A DNA stretch of 64,000 bases from Paracoccus yibinensis. GTDB lineage: Bacteria; Pseudomonadota; Alphaproteobacteria; Rhodobacterales; Rhodobacteraceae. Below are positions 52,103 to 63,361 of this stretch, one piece after another. Numbering within the stretch: position 1 is the first letter of the stretch; every line of letters begins with the position of its first letter. Position numbers and translations under genes: made by a program. The notes beneath the pieces were generated by a model. The model saw only the letters and a list, made by a program, of their open reading frames with translations, did no database searches and was not told the DNA's origin. The stretch covers positions 1-64,000 of the forward strand of contig NZ_JAVCWH010000005.1 of the NCBI RefSeq assembly GCF_030846195.1. Direction: 5' to 3'.

Positions 52103-53221
52103 ATGAAATTCTCGATCGAGCGTGCGGTTCTGGTCAAGGCCGTGTCTCAGGCCCAGTCGGTTGTGGAACGTCGCAACACCATTCCGATCCTGGCCAACGT
52201 CCTGATCGAGGCGACGCCCGACGGCGTCAGCTTCCGCGCCACGGACCTGGACACCGAGGTCGTGGACCAGGCACCCGCCCAGGTCGAACGCCCGGGCGCC
52301 ACCACCGTCAGCGCGGTCATGCTGAACGAGATCGCGCGCAAGCTGCCCGACGGCGCCCTGGTGCAGATCAGCACGGATGAGGCCGCGGGCCGGCTGTCGG
52401 TGCAGGCGGGGCGGTCAAGCTTCAATCTGGCGACCCTGCCGCGCGAGGATTTCCCGGTCATGGCGTCCTCCGAATACAGCGTCAACTTCAAGGCCAAGGC
52501 CGACGTGCTGCGCCGGTTGTTCGACAAGGCCAAGTTCGCCATCTCGACCGAGGAGACGCGCTATTACCTGAATGGCGTCTATATGCATGTGGCCCAGGTG
52601 GACGGCCAGCCGATGCTGCGCTGCGTGGCGACTGACGGGCACCGCCTGGCACGGATCGACGCGCCCCTGCCGGTCGGCGCGGACGAGATGCCGGGCGTGA
52701 TCGTGCCGCGCAAGACCGTTGCCGAATTGCGCAAGCTGCTGGACGACGACGATACCGATATCGCGGTTTCGGTCAGCGAGACCAAAGTGCGCTTCGCCAC
52801 GCCCACGCTGACGCTGACATCCAAGGTGATCGACGGAACCTTCCCCGATTATTCGCGCGTCATCCCGCTCAACAATGCCCGCAAGCTGGAGGTGGATGCG
52901 ACCGATTTCGCCCGCGCGGTGGACCGGGTGGCGACGGTCAGCAGCGAACGGTCGCGCGCGGTCAAGCTGGCGCTTGACCAGGACCGGCTGATCCTGTCGG
53001 TGAACGCCCCCGATGCGGGCGCGGCCGAGGAAGAGCTGATCGTGGCCTATGCCGACGACCCGCTGGAGATCGGCTTCAACGCCAAGTATCTGCAGGAAAT
53101 CGCGTCCCAGGTGGACCGCGACAATGCGGTGTTCCTGTTCAACGGATCGGGCGACGCTGCCCTGATCCGTGAAGGCGGGGACCAAAGCGCGGTCTATGTC
53201 GTCATGCCGATGCGGGTGTGA
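52103..53221 (+). CDS. dnaN: DNA polymerase III beta clamp
   Basis: A 372-residue sliding clamp, MKFSIERAVLVKAVSQAQSV at the start, three repeated clamp domains, and the terminal YVVMPMRV that ends nearly all DnaN proteins. GGGAAAAGCG precedes the ATG. Its TGA overlaps the recF GTG by 4 nt. Confidence 0.98.
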   Translation: MKFSIERAVLVKAVSQAQSVVERRNTIPILANVLIEATPDGVSFRATDLDTEVVDQAPAQVERPGATTVSAVMLNEIARKLPDGALVQISTDEAAGRLSVQAGRSSFNLATLPREDFPVMASSEYSVNFKAKADVLRRLFDKAKFAISTEETRYYLNGVYMHVAQVDGQPMLRCVATDGHRLARIDAPLPVGADEMPGVIVPRKTVAELRKLLDDDDTDIAVSVSETKVRFATPTLTLTSKVIDGTFPDYSRVIPLNNARKLEVDATDFARAVDRVATVSSERSRAVKLALDQDRLILSVNAPDAGAAEEELIVAYADDPLEIGFNAKYLQEIASQVDRDNAVFLFNGSGDAALIREGGDQSAVYVVMPMRV

Positions 53222-54294
53222 CGCTCAGCCAAGTCTCGCTGGCGCAGTTCCGGTCCTGGTCCCGGCTGGACCTGGGCCTGGACCATCGGCCCCTGGCGAT
53301 CTTCGGCCCGAACGGATCTGGCAAGACCAATATCCTGGAAGCCGTGTCGATGCTGGCACCGGGCCGCGGGTTGCGTGCGGTGCCCGCGCCGGACCAGGCG
53401 CGGCAGGGCAAGGATGCGGGCTGGCGAATTCGGGCGATGATCGACGGTCGTCCGGTCGAGACCGCAGCCCAGCCCGGCCAGCCGCGCGGCGTCAGCATCG
53501 ACGACAAGCCGGTGGCGCAGACGGCGCTGGGGCGCCTGCTGCGCATCCTCTGGCTGGTGCCCGCCATGGACCGGCTGTGGTCAGACCCGCCCGAGGCGCG
53601 CCGCCGTTTCCTGGACCGCGTGACCCTGTCCCTGTTTCCCGATCACGCGGATCTGGCCCTGACCTATGACCGGGCGATGCGGGAACGCAACCGCCTGCTC
53701 AAGGACCAGATCGGCGACCCTGGCTGGTATCGCGCCCTGGAGGCGCAGATGGGAGAGGCAGGCGCGGCCCTGACCCGAAACCGCCACGATGCCCTGCAAG
53801 CCATCATGGCCGCGCAGGAGGGCGGCGATTTCCCCGCCGCCCTCCTGGCCCTGCTGCCGGGCGAAGGCCAGGCTGACGATCCCGACGCGGGCTCCATCAC
53901 CGACCGCCTGGCCGCCATGCGCCCGCGCGACATGGCTGCGGGCCGCACGCTGACCGGTCCGCACCGCGCCGATCTGGGCGCGCATTGGGGGCCGCAGGAC
54001 ATGCCCGCCGCGCTGTCGTCCACCGGGGAACAGAAGGCGCTTCTGCTGTCGCTGATCCTGGCCAATGCCCGCGCCCTGTCCGACCAGCCGGTCGTGCTGC
54101 TGCTGGACGAGGTCGCGGCCCATCTGGACGCCGACCGCCGCGCGGCGCTTTATGACCGCATCTGCGGCCTGCCTGCGCAAAGCCTGCTGACCGGCACAGG
54201 ACCAGAGCTTTTCGACAGCCTGGGACCACGGGCGCGGCGCCTGTCGGTGACGAAAACGGACGGGGTATCACAAGCTGTGGAACAGGGCGACTAA
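53218..54294 (+). CDS. recF: DNA replication/repair protein RecF
   Basis: A 358-residue SMC-like ATPase loading RecA at gaps. Starts at GTG 53218 (TLSQVSLAQFRSWSRLDLGL), Walker A FGPNGSGKTNILEAVS, signature region ALSSTGEQKALLLSLILANA, and Walker B VVLLLDEVAAHLDADRR. Translationally coupled to dnaN. Confidence 0.96.
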   Translation: MTLSQVSLAQFRSWSRLDLGLDHRPLAIFGPNGSGKTNILEAVSMLAPGRGLRAVPAPDQARQGKDAGWRIRAMIDGRPVETAAQPGQPRGVSIDDKPVAQTALGRLLRILWLVPAMDRLWSDPPEARRRFLDRVTLSLFPDHADLALTYDRAMRERNRLLKDQIGDPGWYRALEAQMGEAGAALTRNRHDALQAIMAAQEGGDFPAALLALLPGEGQADDPDAGSITDRLAAMRPRDMAAGRTLTGPHRADLGAHWGPQDMPAALSSTGEQKALLLSLILANARALSDQPVVLLLDEVAAHLDADRRAALYDRICGLPAQSLLTGTGPELFDSLGPRARRLSVTKTDGVSQAVEQGD

Positions 54295-54334
54295 ACGCCG
54301 CCAAAAAGGCAGAAAAATCCCGTCTTTCCCGTGA

Positions 54335-56827
<2,493 letters not shown>

Positions 56828-56974
56828 CGCAACCTGTGGCGCAACTGCCGCGGCTTCCGGCCGTCCACGGCCGCTCTGCAGAACCTGACATGCGGCGTGG
56901 TTGCCGCATGGACAACTTGCCAGTATCGGTGGTCCGAAATGGCGATTCGTATCGCCCCGGTTGAGGATTGGTTG

Positions 56975-57712
56975 ATGGGTTACAAATCTTTCATGGCGCT
57001 CTGCGCCCTGGGCATGATCCCGGGGGCGGGGGCTTTTGCAGGCGGCTATGTCGCCCCGGCTGTCGAACCGGCCATCGTGGCGCCTGTGGTCCAGGCAACC
57101 CCGGTCAGCGATTGGGCAGGGGGCTATGCCGGTGGCTCGCTGGGCTACAGCTTCGGCGCCGATGACGAGATAGGGCTGGATCTGTATGACGGCGGCGACC
57201 TGATCGAACGCAACTCTGGCCTGGGTGTAGTCGATGTGAAGGGACCGACCGTGGGAGTTCACGCGGGTTATCGCTGGCAGCGCGACAATTGGGTGTTCGG
57301 CCCGGAATTGTGGCTTGAAGGCGGCAGCGTGGATGCCACGGACAATGTCTTCCCGGACGGCCTCGAAGTGGAATCCTCGGTCAACTACATTGTCGGCCTG
57401 CAACTGAAGACCGGTTATGTCGTGGACCCGCAGACGCTGGTTTATGGCACGGTTGGCGCGGTTCACGGCGATTTCGACTACGAATTGTCGGACGATGATG
57501 GGACCACGACCGAGAATTACAGTGCCGGCGGCTATTCGCTGGGCCTTGGCGTCGAACGCAAGATCCGGCCGAACCTGGCGGTCTTTGCCGAATGGCAGTA
57601 CCGCAACTTCGGAAAGACCGCTCTGACCTTCGAAAACACCACCCCCGACGTGGTGACCCGCGCCACGCCCGAACATCACAACATCAAGGTCGGCGTGAAC
57701 TTCAGCTTCTGA
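56975..57712 (+). CDS. Outer-membrane beta-barrel protein (opacity/Omp25-like)
   Basis: A 245-residue exported protein (signal MGYKSFMALCALGMIPGAGA; start at 56975 follows a GAGGATTG sequence). The mature chain opens with a Pro/Ala linker and then SDWAGGYAGGSLGYSFGADD, with alternating amphipathic strands and a terminal Phe in KVGVNFSF, as in small eight-stranded barrels. Likely a surface structural protein. Followed by a strong bidirectional terminator. Confidence 0.85.
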   Translation: MGYKSFMALCALGMIPGAGAFAGGYVAPAVEPAIVAPVVQATPVSDWAGGYAGGSLGYSFGADDEIGLDLYDGGDLIERNSGLGVVDVKGPTVGVHAGYRWQRDNWVFGPELWLEGGSVDATDNVFPDGLEVESSVNYIVGLQLKTGYVVDPQTLVYGTVGAVHGDFDYELSDDDGTTTENYSAGGYSLGLGVERKIRPNLAVFAEWQYRNFGKTALTFENTTPDVVTRATPEHHNIKVGVNFSF

Positions 57713-57728
57713 AGACGGCGTATTCTTC

Positions 57729-57760
57729 AAAGGCCGGGCGCGGATTGCGGCCCGGCCTTT
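57729..57760. terminator. Bidirectional terminator between the barrel gene and pdeM
   Basis: AAAGGCCGGGC (57729-57739) pairs perfectly with GCCCGGCCTTT (57750-57760), followed on the plus strand by TC and preceded by an A/T stretch that serves the minus-strand gene. It sits between two convergent stop codons. Confidence 0.85.
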
Positions 57761-58426
57761 TCATGCCCGGTGCCCCCGCCGCGGCGCGGCGCCGACCGGC
57801 ACCGGCAGCGCCCGGGCGCCGCAAGCGATGGCCAGACCCTGCGGAACCAAGGCTGTCAGCACCGGGCTGTCGATGGCAAGCCCGCCCGTATAGGCACCAA
57901 AGGCAGGCAGGATCAGGTGGTCGCGCCCGACCAGAAAGCAGCGCCGGCGGTCGCCTGCCAGCCGGACACAGGGGTGGAAATGCCCCGACACGTCCGGTCC
58001 CTGCCCCGCCTCATGGCGCAGGATCAGCCCCTCGTCCATTTCGCCCACCGTTTCGCCCGGAAGGCGCGGACAGAGGGGGGACGGGTCGTGGTTTCCGCTG
58101 ACCCAGATCCAGCGGCGACCCCATGCCATGTCCCGCAGCCGATCGCACAGCGCATCCGGCAGCGCCAGGGCGGCGGCATCGTCGTCGAACCCGTCGCCCA
58201 GGCTGACGACGGCGGCGGGATCAGTGGCGGTGATTTCCGCTTCCAGCCGGTCCAGCGTCGCCAGCACCTCATAGGGCGGCAGCAGGGATCCGCCGCGCCG
58301 GGCCATGCGTTCGGACTTGCCCAGGTGCAGGTCGGCCACAATCAGCCAGCGGCGTTCGGGCCAGTAAAGCGCACCGGACGGCCGCGCCTCAAACGCGTGG
58401 CCCGCAAAGTCGAAAGCATAGGTCAC
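57761..58426 (-). CDS. pdeM: Ligase-associated DNA damage response endonuclease PdeM
   Basis: A 221-residue calcineurin-like metallophosphoesterase. Metal motifs: IVADLHLGKSERMARRGG (D-x-H), VVSLGDGFDD (GD), WVSGNHDPSP (GNHD) and VSGHFHPCVRL (GHxH). Last gene of the operon, overlapping the helicase gene by 4 nt. Confidence 0.93.
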   Translation of the reverse strand: MTYAFDFAGHAFEARPSGALYWPERRWLIVADLHLGKSERMARRGGSLLPPYEVLATLDRLEAEITATDPAAVVSLGDGFDDDAAALALPDALCDRLRDMAWGRRWIWVSGNHDPSPLCPRLPGETVGEMDEGLILRHEAGQGPDVSGHFHPCVRLAGDRRRCFLVGRDHLILPAFGAYTGGLAIDSPVLTALVPQGLAIACGARALPVPVGAAPRRGHRA

Positions 58427-60795
58427 GCCAGACCCGCCTCGGCCATCAAGGCCTGGGCCTCTGCCTCGGCCATGCGTTCGCGGCCCGCGCCGGTGATGGG
58501 GACGCGGCCGTATTCCAGCAGCAAGGGCGCGGCCAGCGGCGTGACGCGCCCGGTCATGCGATGATCATGGTGGGGGGAAAAGTCCAGCATCTCCTCGATC
58601 CGATCGAAATCGACAAGGCCCCGCCGCGCCTCGTCCGCGGTGATGCGCAGCAGCAGGTGGTCGGGGTCATAGCGGCGCAAGGTATCGTAAAGGATGTCGC
58701 TGGAAAAGGTCGCCTGCTTGCCCGACTTGCGTTGCCCGGGCATGTTCCGCTGGATCAGGCCCGAGATCACCGCGACATTCTTGAAGGTCCGCTTCATCAC
58801 CGCATTGCCCGCCAGCCAGTCCCCCAAGCCCGCGCGCAGGGCGTCGCGATCCAGCAGCGGCGCGGGATCGGCCACCGGATCCAGCGACCAGATCAGCAGG
58901 GCATAGTCGGTGGCGATGAAGCCCAGGGGACCAAGGCCCGCGTCCTCCATCGTCTTGGTCATCAGAAGGCCCAAGGTCTGCAAGGCATTGCGCCCGGCGA
59001 AACCATACAGCGCTAAGTGCCACTTTCCCTGAAAGGGGAAGCTCTCGCTCAGCAATACGCCGGGCTGCGGCAGGGCGCTGATCCGGGCCTGAAGATCCAG
59101 CCAGTCGGCGGTGTCGGGCGGCAGCACCCAGTGGCGAGCCGGATCGCCGATCAGCGCCTGGACCCGATGCGAAAGCTGGGTCGATGTCGCCAGCTTCATC
59201 CCGGAATACAGCGCGATGCGCGGCTGCCGGGTCGGCTGCTTCGTCACCTCGACCACCATCTCGCGCAGGGCATCGTAACGCACGGTCTGCCCGCCGATCA
59301 GGAAGGTGTCGCCCGGCACCAGGGTGGCGGCAAAGCCTTCCTCGACCTCGCCCAGCAGGCCGCCGCCGCGGCGAAAGCGGACCTTCAGCATCTCGGCCTC
59401 GACGATGGTGCCGACGTTCATGCGCAGGTCGCGGGCGGCGCGGGGGTCGCGCAGCCGCCACAGACCGCCGCGCTGCATCAGCCGCTGCCAGCGGTCATAG
59501 GCTCGCAGCGCGTATCCCCCGGTCGCCGCAAAATCCAGGCAGTCGTCGAACTGCGCCCGGGTCAGACCGCGATATGGGCCAGCCGTGCGAACCTCGGCCA
59601 GCAGCGCGTCGGCATCGAAGGGCCCCGCGCAGGCCGTCAGCAGGATATGCTGGCACAGCACGTCCAAGGGGCCGGGGCCACGCGGATCGCCGTCAAGATC
59701 ATGCTCGTGGACGGCTTCAAGGGCCGCAATGCATTCGACCACCTCGAAGCGGTTGGCGGGCACGATCCGCGCGCGCGAGGGCGCGTTATAGCGGTGGTTC
59801 GCCCGCCCGATCCGCTGGACCAGCCGCTTGACGTTCTTGGGCGCCCCCACCTGGATCACCAGATCGACCGCGCCCCAGTCGATGCCCAGATCCAGACTGC
59901 CCGTCGCCACCACGGCGCGCAGTTCCCCTGCGGCCATGGCGGCCTCGACCCGTTGCCGCGCCTCGCGCGCAAGGCTGCCGTGGTGCAGGCCGATGGGCAG
60001 GTTGTCGTCATTCGCGGCCCACAAGGCCTGAAAGAACAGTTCGGCCTGGGCGCGGGTGTTGATGAAGATGATGGTGGTGCGGGCCTGCCTGATCTCGGCC
60101 AGGACTTCGGGGACGGCGTAATGGCCGCCGCCGCCCGACCAGGGCGCGGGGCGGGCGGTCGCCAGCATGGCGATGTCGGGTTCAGGCCCGGGATCGGCAT
60201 GGATGATCGCCGCGCCGCCCATGAAATCGGCCAGGGCGCGCGGATCCTCGACCGTGGCGGACAGGCCGGTGACGGTCACGCCGGGGGCCAGCGTCCGCAG
60301 CCGCGCCAGGCACAGCATCAGCTGGTCGCCGCGCTTGTTTTCGGCAAGCGCGTGCAGTTCGTCCAGCACCACGCGGCGCAGGCTGCCAAAGATCTGCGGC
60401 GCCTGTTCATAGGACAGCATCAAGGCCAGCGATTCCGGCGTGGTCAGCAGGATCTGCGGCGGGTCGACCCGCTGGCGCGCGCGTTGCGAACTGCGCGTGT
60501 CGCCGGTCCGATCCTCGACCCGCACGGGCAGGTTCAGTTCGGCCACCGGCCGCGCGAGGTTGCGCGCGATATCCGCCGTCAGCGCCTTCAGGGGCGAGAC
60601 ATAGAGCGTGTGCAGCCCCTTGTGCCCATCCTTCAGGTCGACCAGCGAGGGCAGGAAACCGGCCAGCGTCTTGCCGCCCCCGGTCGGCGCGATCAGCAGC
60701 GTGTCGCCCTGGGCTGCCAGCAGATCCAGCTGGTGCGGATGCGGCTGCCAGCCCTGCCGGGCGAACCAGTCCTGGAACTCGGGCGGCAGCGTCAC
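58423..60795 (-). CDS. Ligase-associated DNA damage response DEXH-box helicase
   Basis: A 790-residue Lhr-type superfamily 2 helicase. Motif I is LIAPTGGGKTLAGFLPSLVD, motif II VVLDELHALAENKRGDQLM, motif III LSATVEDP, motifs V/VI ATGSLDLGIDWGAVDLVIQV and RLVQRIGRANHRYN. The C-terminal half has the family winged-helix and beta-barrel domains. Cytoplasmic. Overlaps the ligase gene and pdeM by 4 nt each. Confidence 0.94.
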   Translation of the reverse strand: MTLPPEFQDWFARQGWQPHPHQLDLLAAQGDTLLIAPTGGGKTLAGFLPSLVDLKDGHKGLHTLYVSPLKALTADIARNLARPVAELNLPVRVEDRTGDTRSSQRARQRVDPPQILLTTPESLALMLSYEQAPQIFGSLRRVVLDELHALAENKRGDQLMLCLARLRTLAPGVTVTGLSATVEDPRALADFMGGAAIIHADPGPEPDIAMLATARPAPWSGGGGHYAVPEVLAEIRQARTTIIFINTRAQAELFFQALWAANDDNLPIGLHHGSLAREARQRVEAAMAAGELRAVVATGSLDLGIDWGAVDLVIQVGAPKNVKRLVQRIGRANHRYNAPSRARIVPANRFEVVECIAALEAVHEHDLDGDPRGPGPLDVLCQHILLTACAGPFDADALLAEVRTAGPYRGLTRAQFDDCLDFAATGGYALRAYDRWQRLMQRGGLWRLRDPRAARDLRMNVGTIVEAEMLKVRFRRGGGLLGEVEEGFAATLVPGDTFLIGGQTVRYDALREMVVEVTKQPTRQPRIALYSGMKLATSTQLSHRVQALIGDPARHWVLPPDTADWLDLQARISALPQPGVLLSESFPFQGKWHLALYGFAGRNALQTLGLLMTKTMEDAGLGPLGFIATDYALLIWSLDPVADPAPLLDRDALRAGLGDWLAGNAVMKRTFKNVAVISGLIQRNMPGQRKSGKQATFSSDILYDTLRRYDPDHLLLRITADEARRGLVDFDRIEEMLDFSPHHDHRMTGRVTPLAAPLLLEYGRVPITGAGRERMAEAEAQALMAEAGLA

Positions 60796-62342
60796 GGGAT
60801 CATCGCCTTCAGCGTGGACAGGTGATCGGCCTCGGACGCGGGCTTGTCCCAGCGGATGCGGCTGATGCGCGGAAAGCGCATGGCGACGCCCGACTTGTGG
60901 CGGCCCGAGGCATTCAGGCCTTCGAAGGCGACCTCCAGCACCAGCTTGGGCGCTATGGAGCGGACGGGGCCGAAGCGTTCGATGGTGTTGTTGCGCACGA
61001 AGCGGTCCAGTTCGCGCAACTCCTCATCGGTGAAGCCGAAATAGGCCTTGCCGACGGGGACAAGCTGGTCCGCGTCCCACAGCCCGAAGGTGAAGTCGCT
61101 GTAGAAGCCCGACCGCTTGCCATGGCCGCGCTGCGCGTAAAGCAGAACGGCATCGACCACATGCGGGTCGCGCTTCCACTTGAACCACGGCCCGCGCGGG
61201 CGACCGCCGACGTAAGGACTGTCGCGGCGCTTGATCATCACGCCCTCGATCACCGGGGCCGGGGGATCGGCGCGCAGGGCGGCCAGGTCGTCCCAGGTGG
61301 AAAACTCCAGCAGGGGCGAGACGTCGATGCGGTCGCTGCCGAAATCGGCGCCTTCCAGCACGGCCCGGCGGTCGATCAGGGGCAAGTCGCGCAGGTCGCG
61401 ACCCTGCCAGATCATCAGGTCATAGACGCGCAGGCTGGCCGGGTGGCTGTCCAGCATGTCCTTGCCCACCTGCTTGCGGCCCAGCCGCTTTTGCAGGTCG
61501 CCGAAGACCGCCACGTCCTCGCCCCGGCGCACCAGCAGTTCGCCGTCCACGGTGCCGTCGAAGTTCAGCGCCTCGATCAGGTCGGGGAAGCTTCCGCTGA
61601 TATCCTCTCCGGTCCGGGAATACAGTCGGCGCACACCGCCGTCGTTGATCCCCTGGACGCGGATGCCGTCCCATTTCCATTCGGCGATGTAGTCGGCGGG
61701 ATCAAAAGCCCCAAGCTGATCCAGATCGACGGGCGTGGACAGCATCACCGGGCGGAAGGGCGCGCGGGCGGCCTGTTCGGGACGCGTGCCCCCCGCGATC
61801 CAGTCGAACAAGGGTTGATAGGGCGGCGTCAGCCCGTGCCAGATTTCCTCGATCTGGGCCACGTCGGGCGCACCCATGTCCGCCAGCGCGATACGGGCCA
61901 TGCGGGCGGACAGGCCGATCCGCATGTTGCCGGTCGCCAGCTTCAGAAAGGCCAACCGCTGCGACGGACCCAGCCGGTCCAGCATCCCGGCGATGGCCGT
62001 GGGCAGGCCCGCCTTGCCCGTTTCCGACAGCAGCGCCACCGCCTGGGTCAAGGGCACGTCCTCGTCCCGGTCCGTGTCCCACAGTAGGGCGATGGTTTCC
62101 GCCAGATCGCCCACGAAGTCATAGGACATCGCGAAAAGCTGTTCGTCCACCCGTTCCACCATCAGCCCGCGCAACAGGCCCGGCGTCACCGTGCGCAGCT
62201 TCAGATCGCCCGTCAGTGCGGCCAGGGCATAGCCCCGATCGGGGTCGGGAGTCTGTTCTAGGTAATGCCGCAGCAGGCGCAGCTTGGCGTTGCGCGCGGG
62301 CGTGAAGGCCAGGCGTTCCAGCAGGTTCGCGAAGGCCCTCAT
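60792..62342 (-). CDS. ATP-dependent DNA ligase of the damage response cluster
   Basis: A 516-residue ATP-dependent ligase. The start at 62342 overlaps the exonuclease stop by 4 nt; the upstream extension to 62408 lies inside that gene and is not used. The adenylated Lys223 is in AEWKWDGIRVQ (motif I KxDG); other motifs are LYSRTGEDISGSFPD (III), DGELLVRRGEDVAVF (IIIa), EGVMIKRRDSPYVGGRPRG (IV) and WFKWKRDP (V). An alpha-helical N-terminal DNA-binding domain covers the first 200 residues. Confidence 0.94.
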   Translation of the reverse strand: MRAFANLLERLAFTPARNAKLRLLRHYLEQTPDPDRGYALAALTGDLKLRTVTPGLLRGLMVERVDEQLFAMSYDFVGDLAETIALLWDTDRDEDVPLTQAVALLSETGKAGLPTAIAGMLDRLGPSQRLAFLKLATGNMRIGLSARMARIALADMGAPDVAQIEEIWHGLTPPYQPLFDWIAGGTRPEQAARAPFRPVMLSTPVDLDQLGAFDPADYIAEWKWDGIRVQGINDGGVRRLYSRTGEDISGSFPDLIEALNFDGTVDGELLVRRGEDVAVFGDLQKRLGRKQVGKDMLDSHPASLRVYDLMIWQGRDLRDLPLIDRRAVLEGADFGSDRIDVSPLLEFSTWDDLAALRADPPAPVIEGVMIKRRDSPYVGGRPRGPWFKWKRDPHVVDAVLLYAQRGHGKRSGFYSDFTFGLWDADQLVPVGKAYFGFTDEELRELDRFVRNNTIERFGPVRSIAPKLVLEVAFEGLNASGRHKSGVAMRFPRISRIRWDKPASEADHLSTLKAMIP

Positions 62343-63331
62343 TCCGGCTCGTCCTCGTATCCGACAAGGCGCAGCGGGCGGGCGGGGATTCCCTGCAATT
62401 CGCACCACCGCATCAGCCCGTCCTCGGTCCCGTGGGTAATCCAGACCTCCTGCGGGGCAAGTTCACGGATGGTCTGCGTGACCTGAGGCCAGTCCACATG
62501 GTCGCTGATGACCAGGGGCAGTTCGACACCCCTCTGCCGGGCACGCGCCCTCACCGCCATCCAGCCGGATGCAAAGCCGATGACCGGGTCGCGGAACCGC
62601 TGGACCCAGGCGGATGCAAAGGCCGACGGCGGCGCGATGACCAGTTGCGCGTCCACCTGTTTCGCGGTGGCGGGCACCAGCAGACCAAGGTCGATGCCCT
62701 GGTGGACATGATAATCGCACAGCCTTTGCAGCGCGCCGTGGATCGCGATGGGACCGTCGATCCCCGCCCCGCGCGCCAGCATGATCAGCCGCTGCGCCTT
62801 GCCCAGGGCATAGGCGCCGATCAGGTGGTGGCGTTCGGGGAACTCGGCCATGCTGGCCAGCAGGCGGGTCATCTCGCCCGCCGGATCGGGGTGCTTGAAG
62901 ACCGGCAGGCCGAAGGTCGCCTCGGTCACGAAGATGTCGCAGGGCACGAGTTCATAAGGCGCGCTGACCGGATTCGGGTGGCGGCAATAATCGCCCGACA
63001 CGACGATTTTCGGGCCGCGGTCCGGCTGCACGGCGATCTGCGCCGAACCCAGGATGTGACCCGCCGGGTGGAAGCTGACGGTGGTATCGCCCACACGGAT
63101 GGGGCCGTCCGCCGCCTGCTGCTGGCCCGCGAAATCCTCGCCATAGCGGATCGCCATGATCTCCAGCGTCTGGCGGGTGGCAAGAACCGCGCCATGGCCC
63201 GACCGGGCATGGTCGCCATGGCCATGAGTGATCAGCGCGCGATGCACCGGACGGACCGGGTCGATATAGAAATCACCGGGGGGGCAATAAAGACCGGCCG
63301 GGGTGGGGTGCAGGATCTGATCGGCGCGCAT
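62339..63331 (-). CDS. Ligase-associated DNA damage response exonuclease (SNM1-like MBL fold)
   Basis: A 330-residue metallo-beta-lactamase/beta-CASP nuclease. Metal site in ALITHGHGDHARSGHGAVL; beta-CASP region includes VVSGDYCRHPNPVSAPYE, VTEATFGLPVFKHPDP and ISDHVDWPQ near the end. Processes DNA ends for the cluster's ligase by family knowledge. First of the four overlapping repair genes, 30 bp after the WYL regulator. Confidence 0.94.
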   Translation of the reverse strand: MRADQILHPTPAGLYCPPGDFYIDPVRPVHRALITHGHGDHARSGHGAVLATRQTLEIMAIRYGEDFAGQQQAADGPIRVGDTTVSFHPAGHILGSAQIAVQPDRGPKIVVSGDYCRHPNPVSAPYELVPCDIFVTEATFGLPVFKHPDPAGEMTRLLASMAEFPERHHLIGAYALGKAQRLIMLARGAGIDGPIAIHGALQRLCDYHVHQGIDLGLLVPATAKQVDAQLVIAPPSAFASAWVQRFRDPVIGFASGWMAVRARARQRGVELPLVISDHVDWPQVTQTIRELAPQEVWITHGTEDGLMRWCELQGIPARPLRLVGYEDEPE

Positions 63332-63361
63332 GGGTCCAAGATGGTGAACATTCCATGAAAA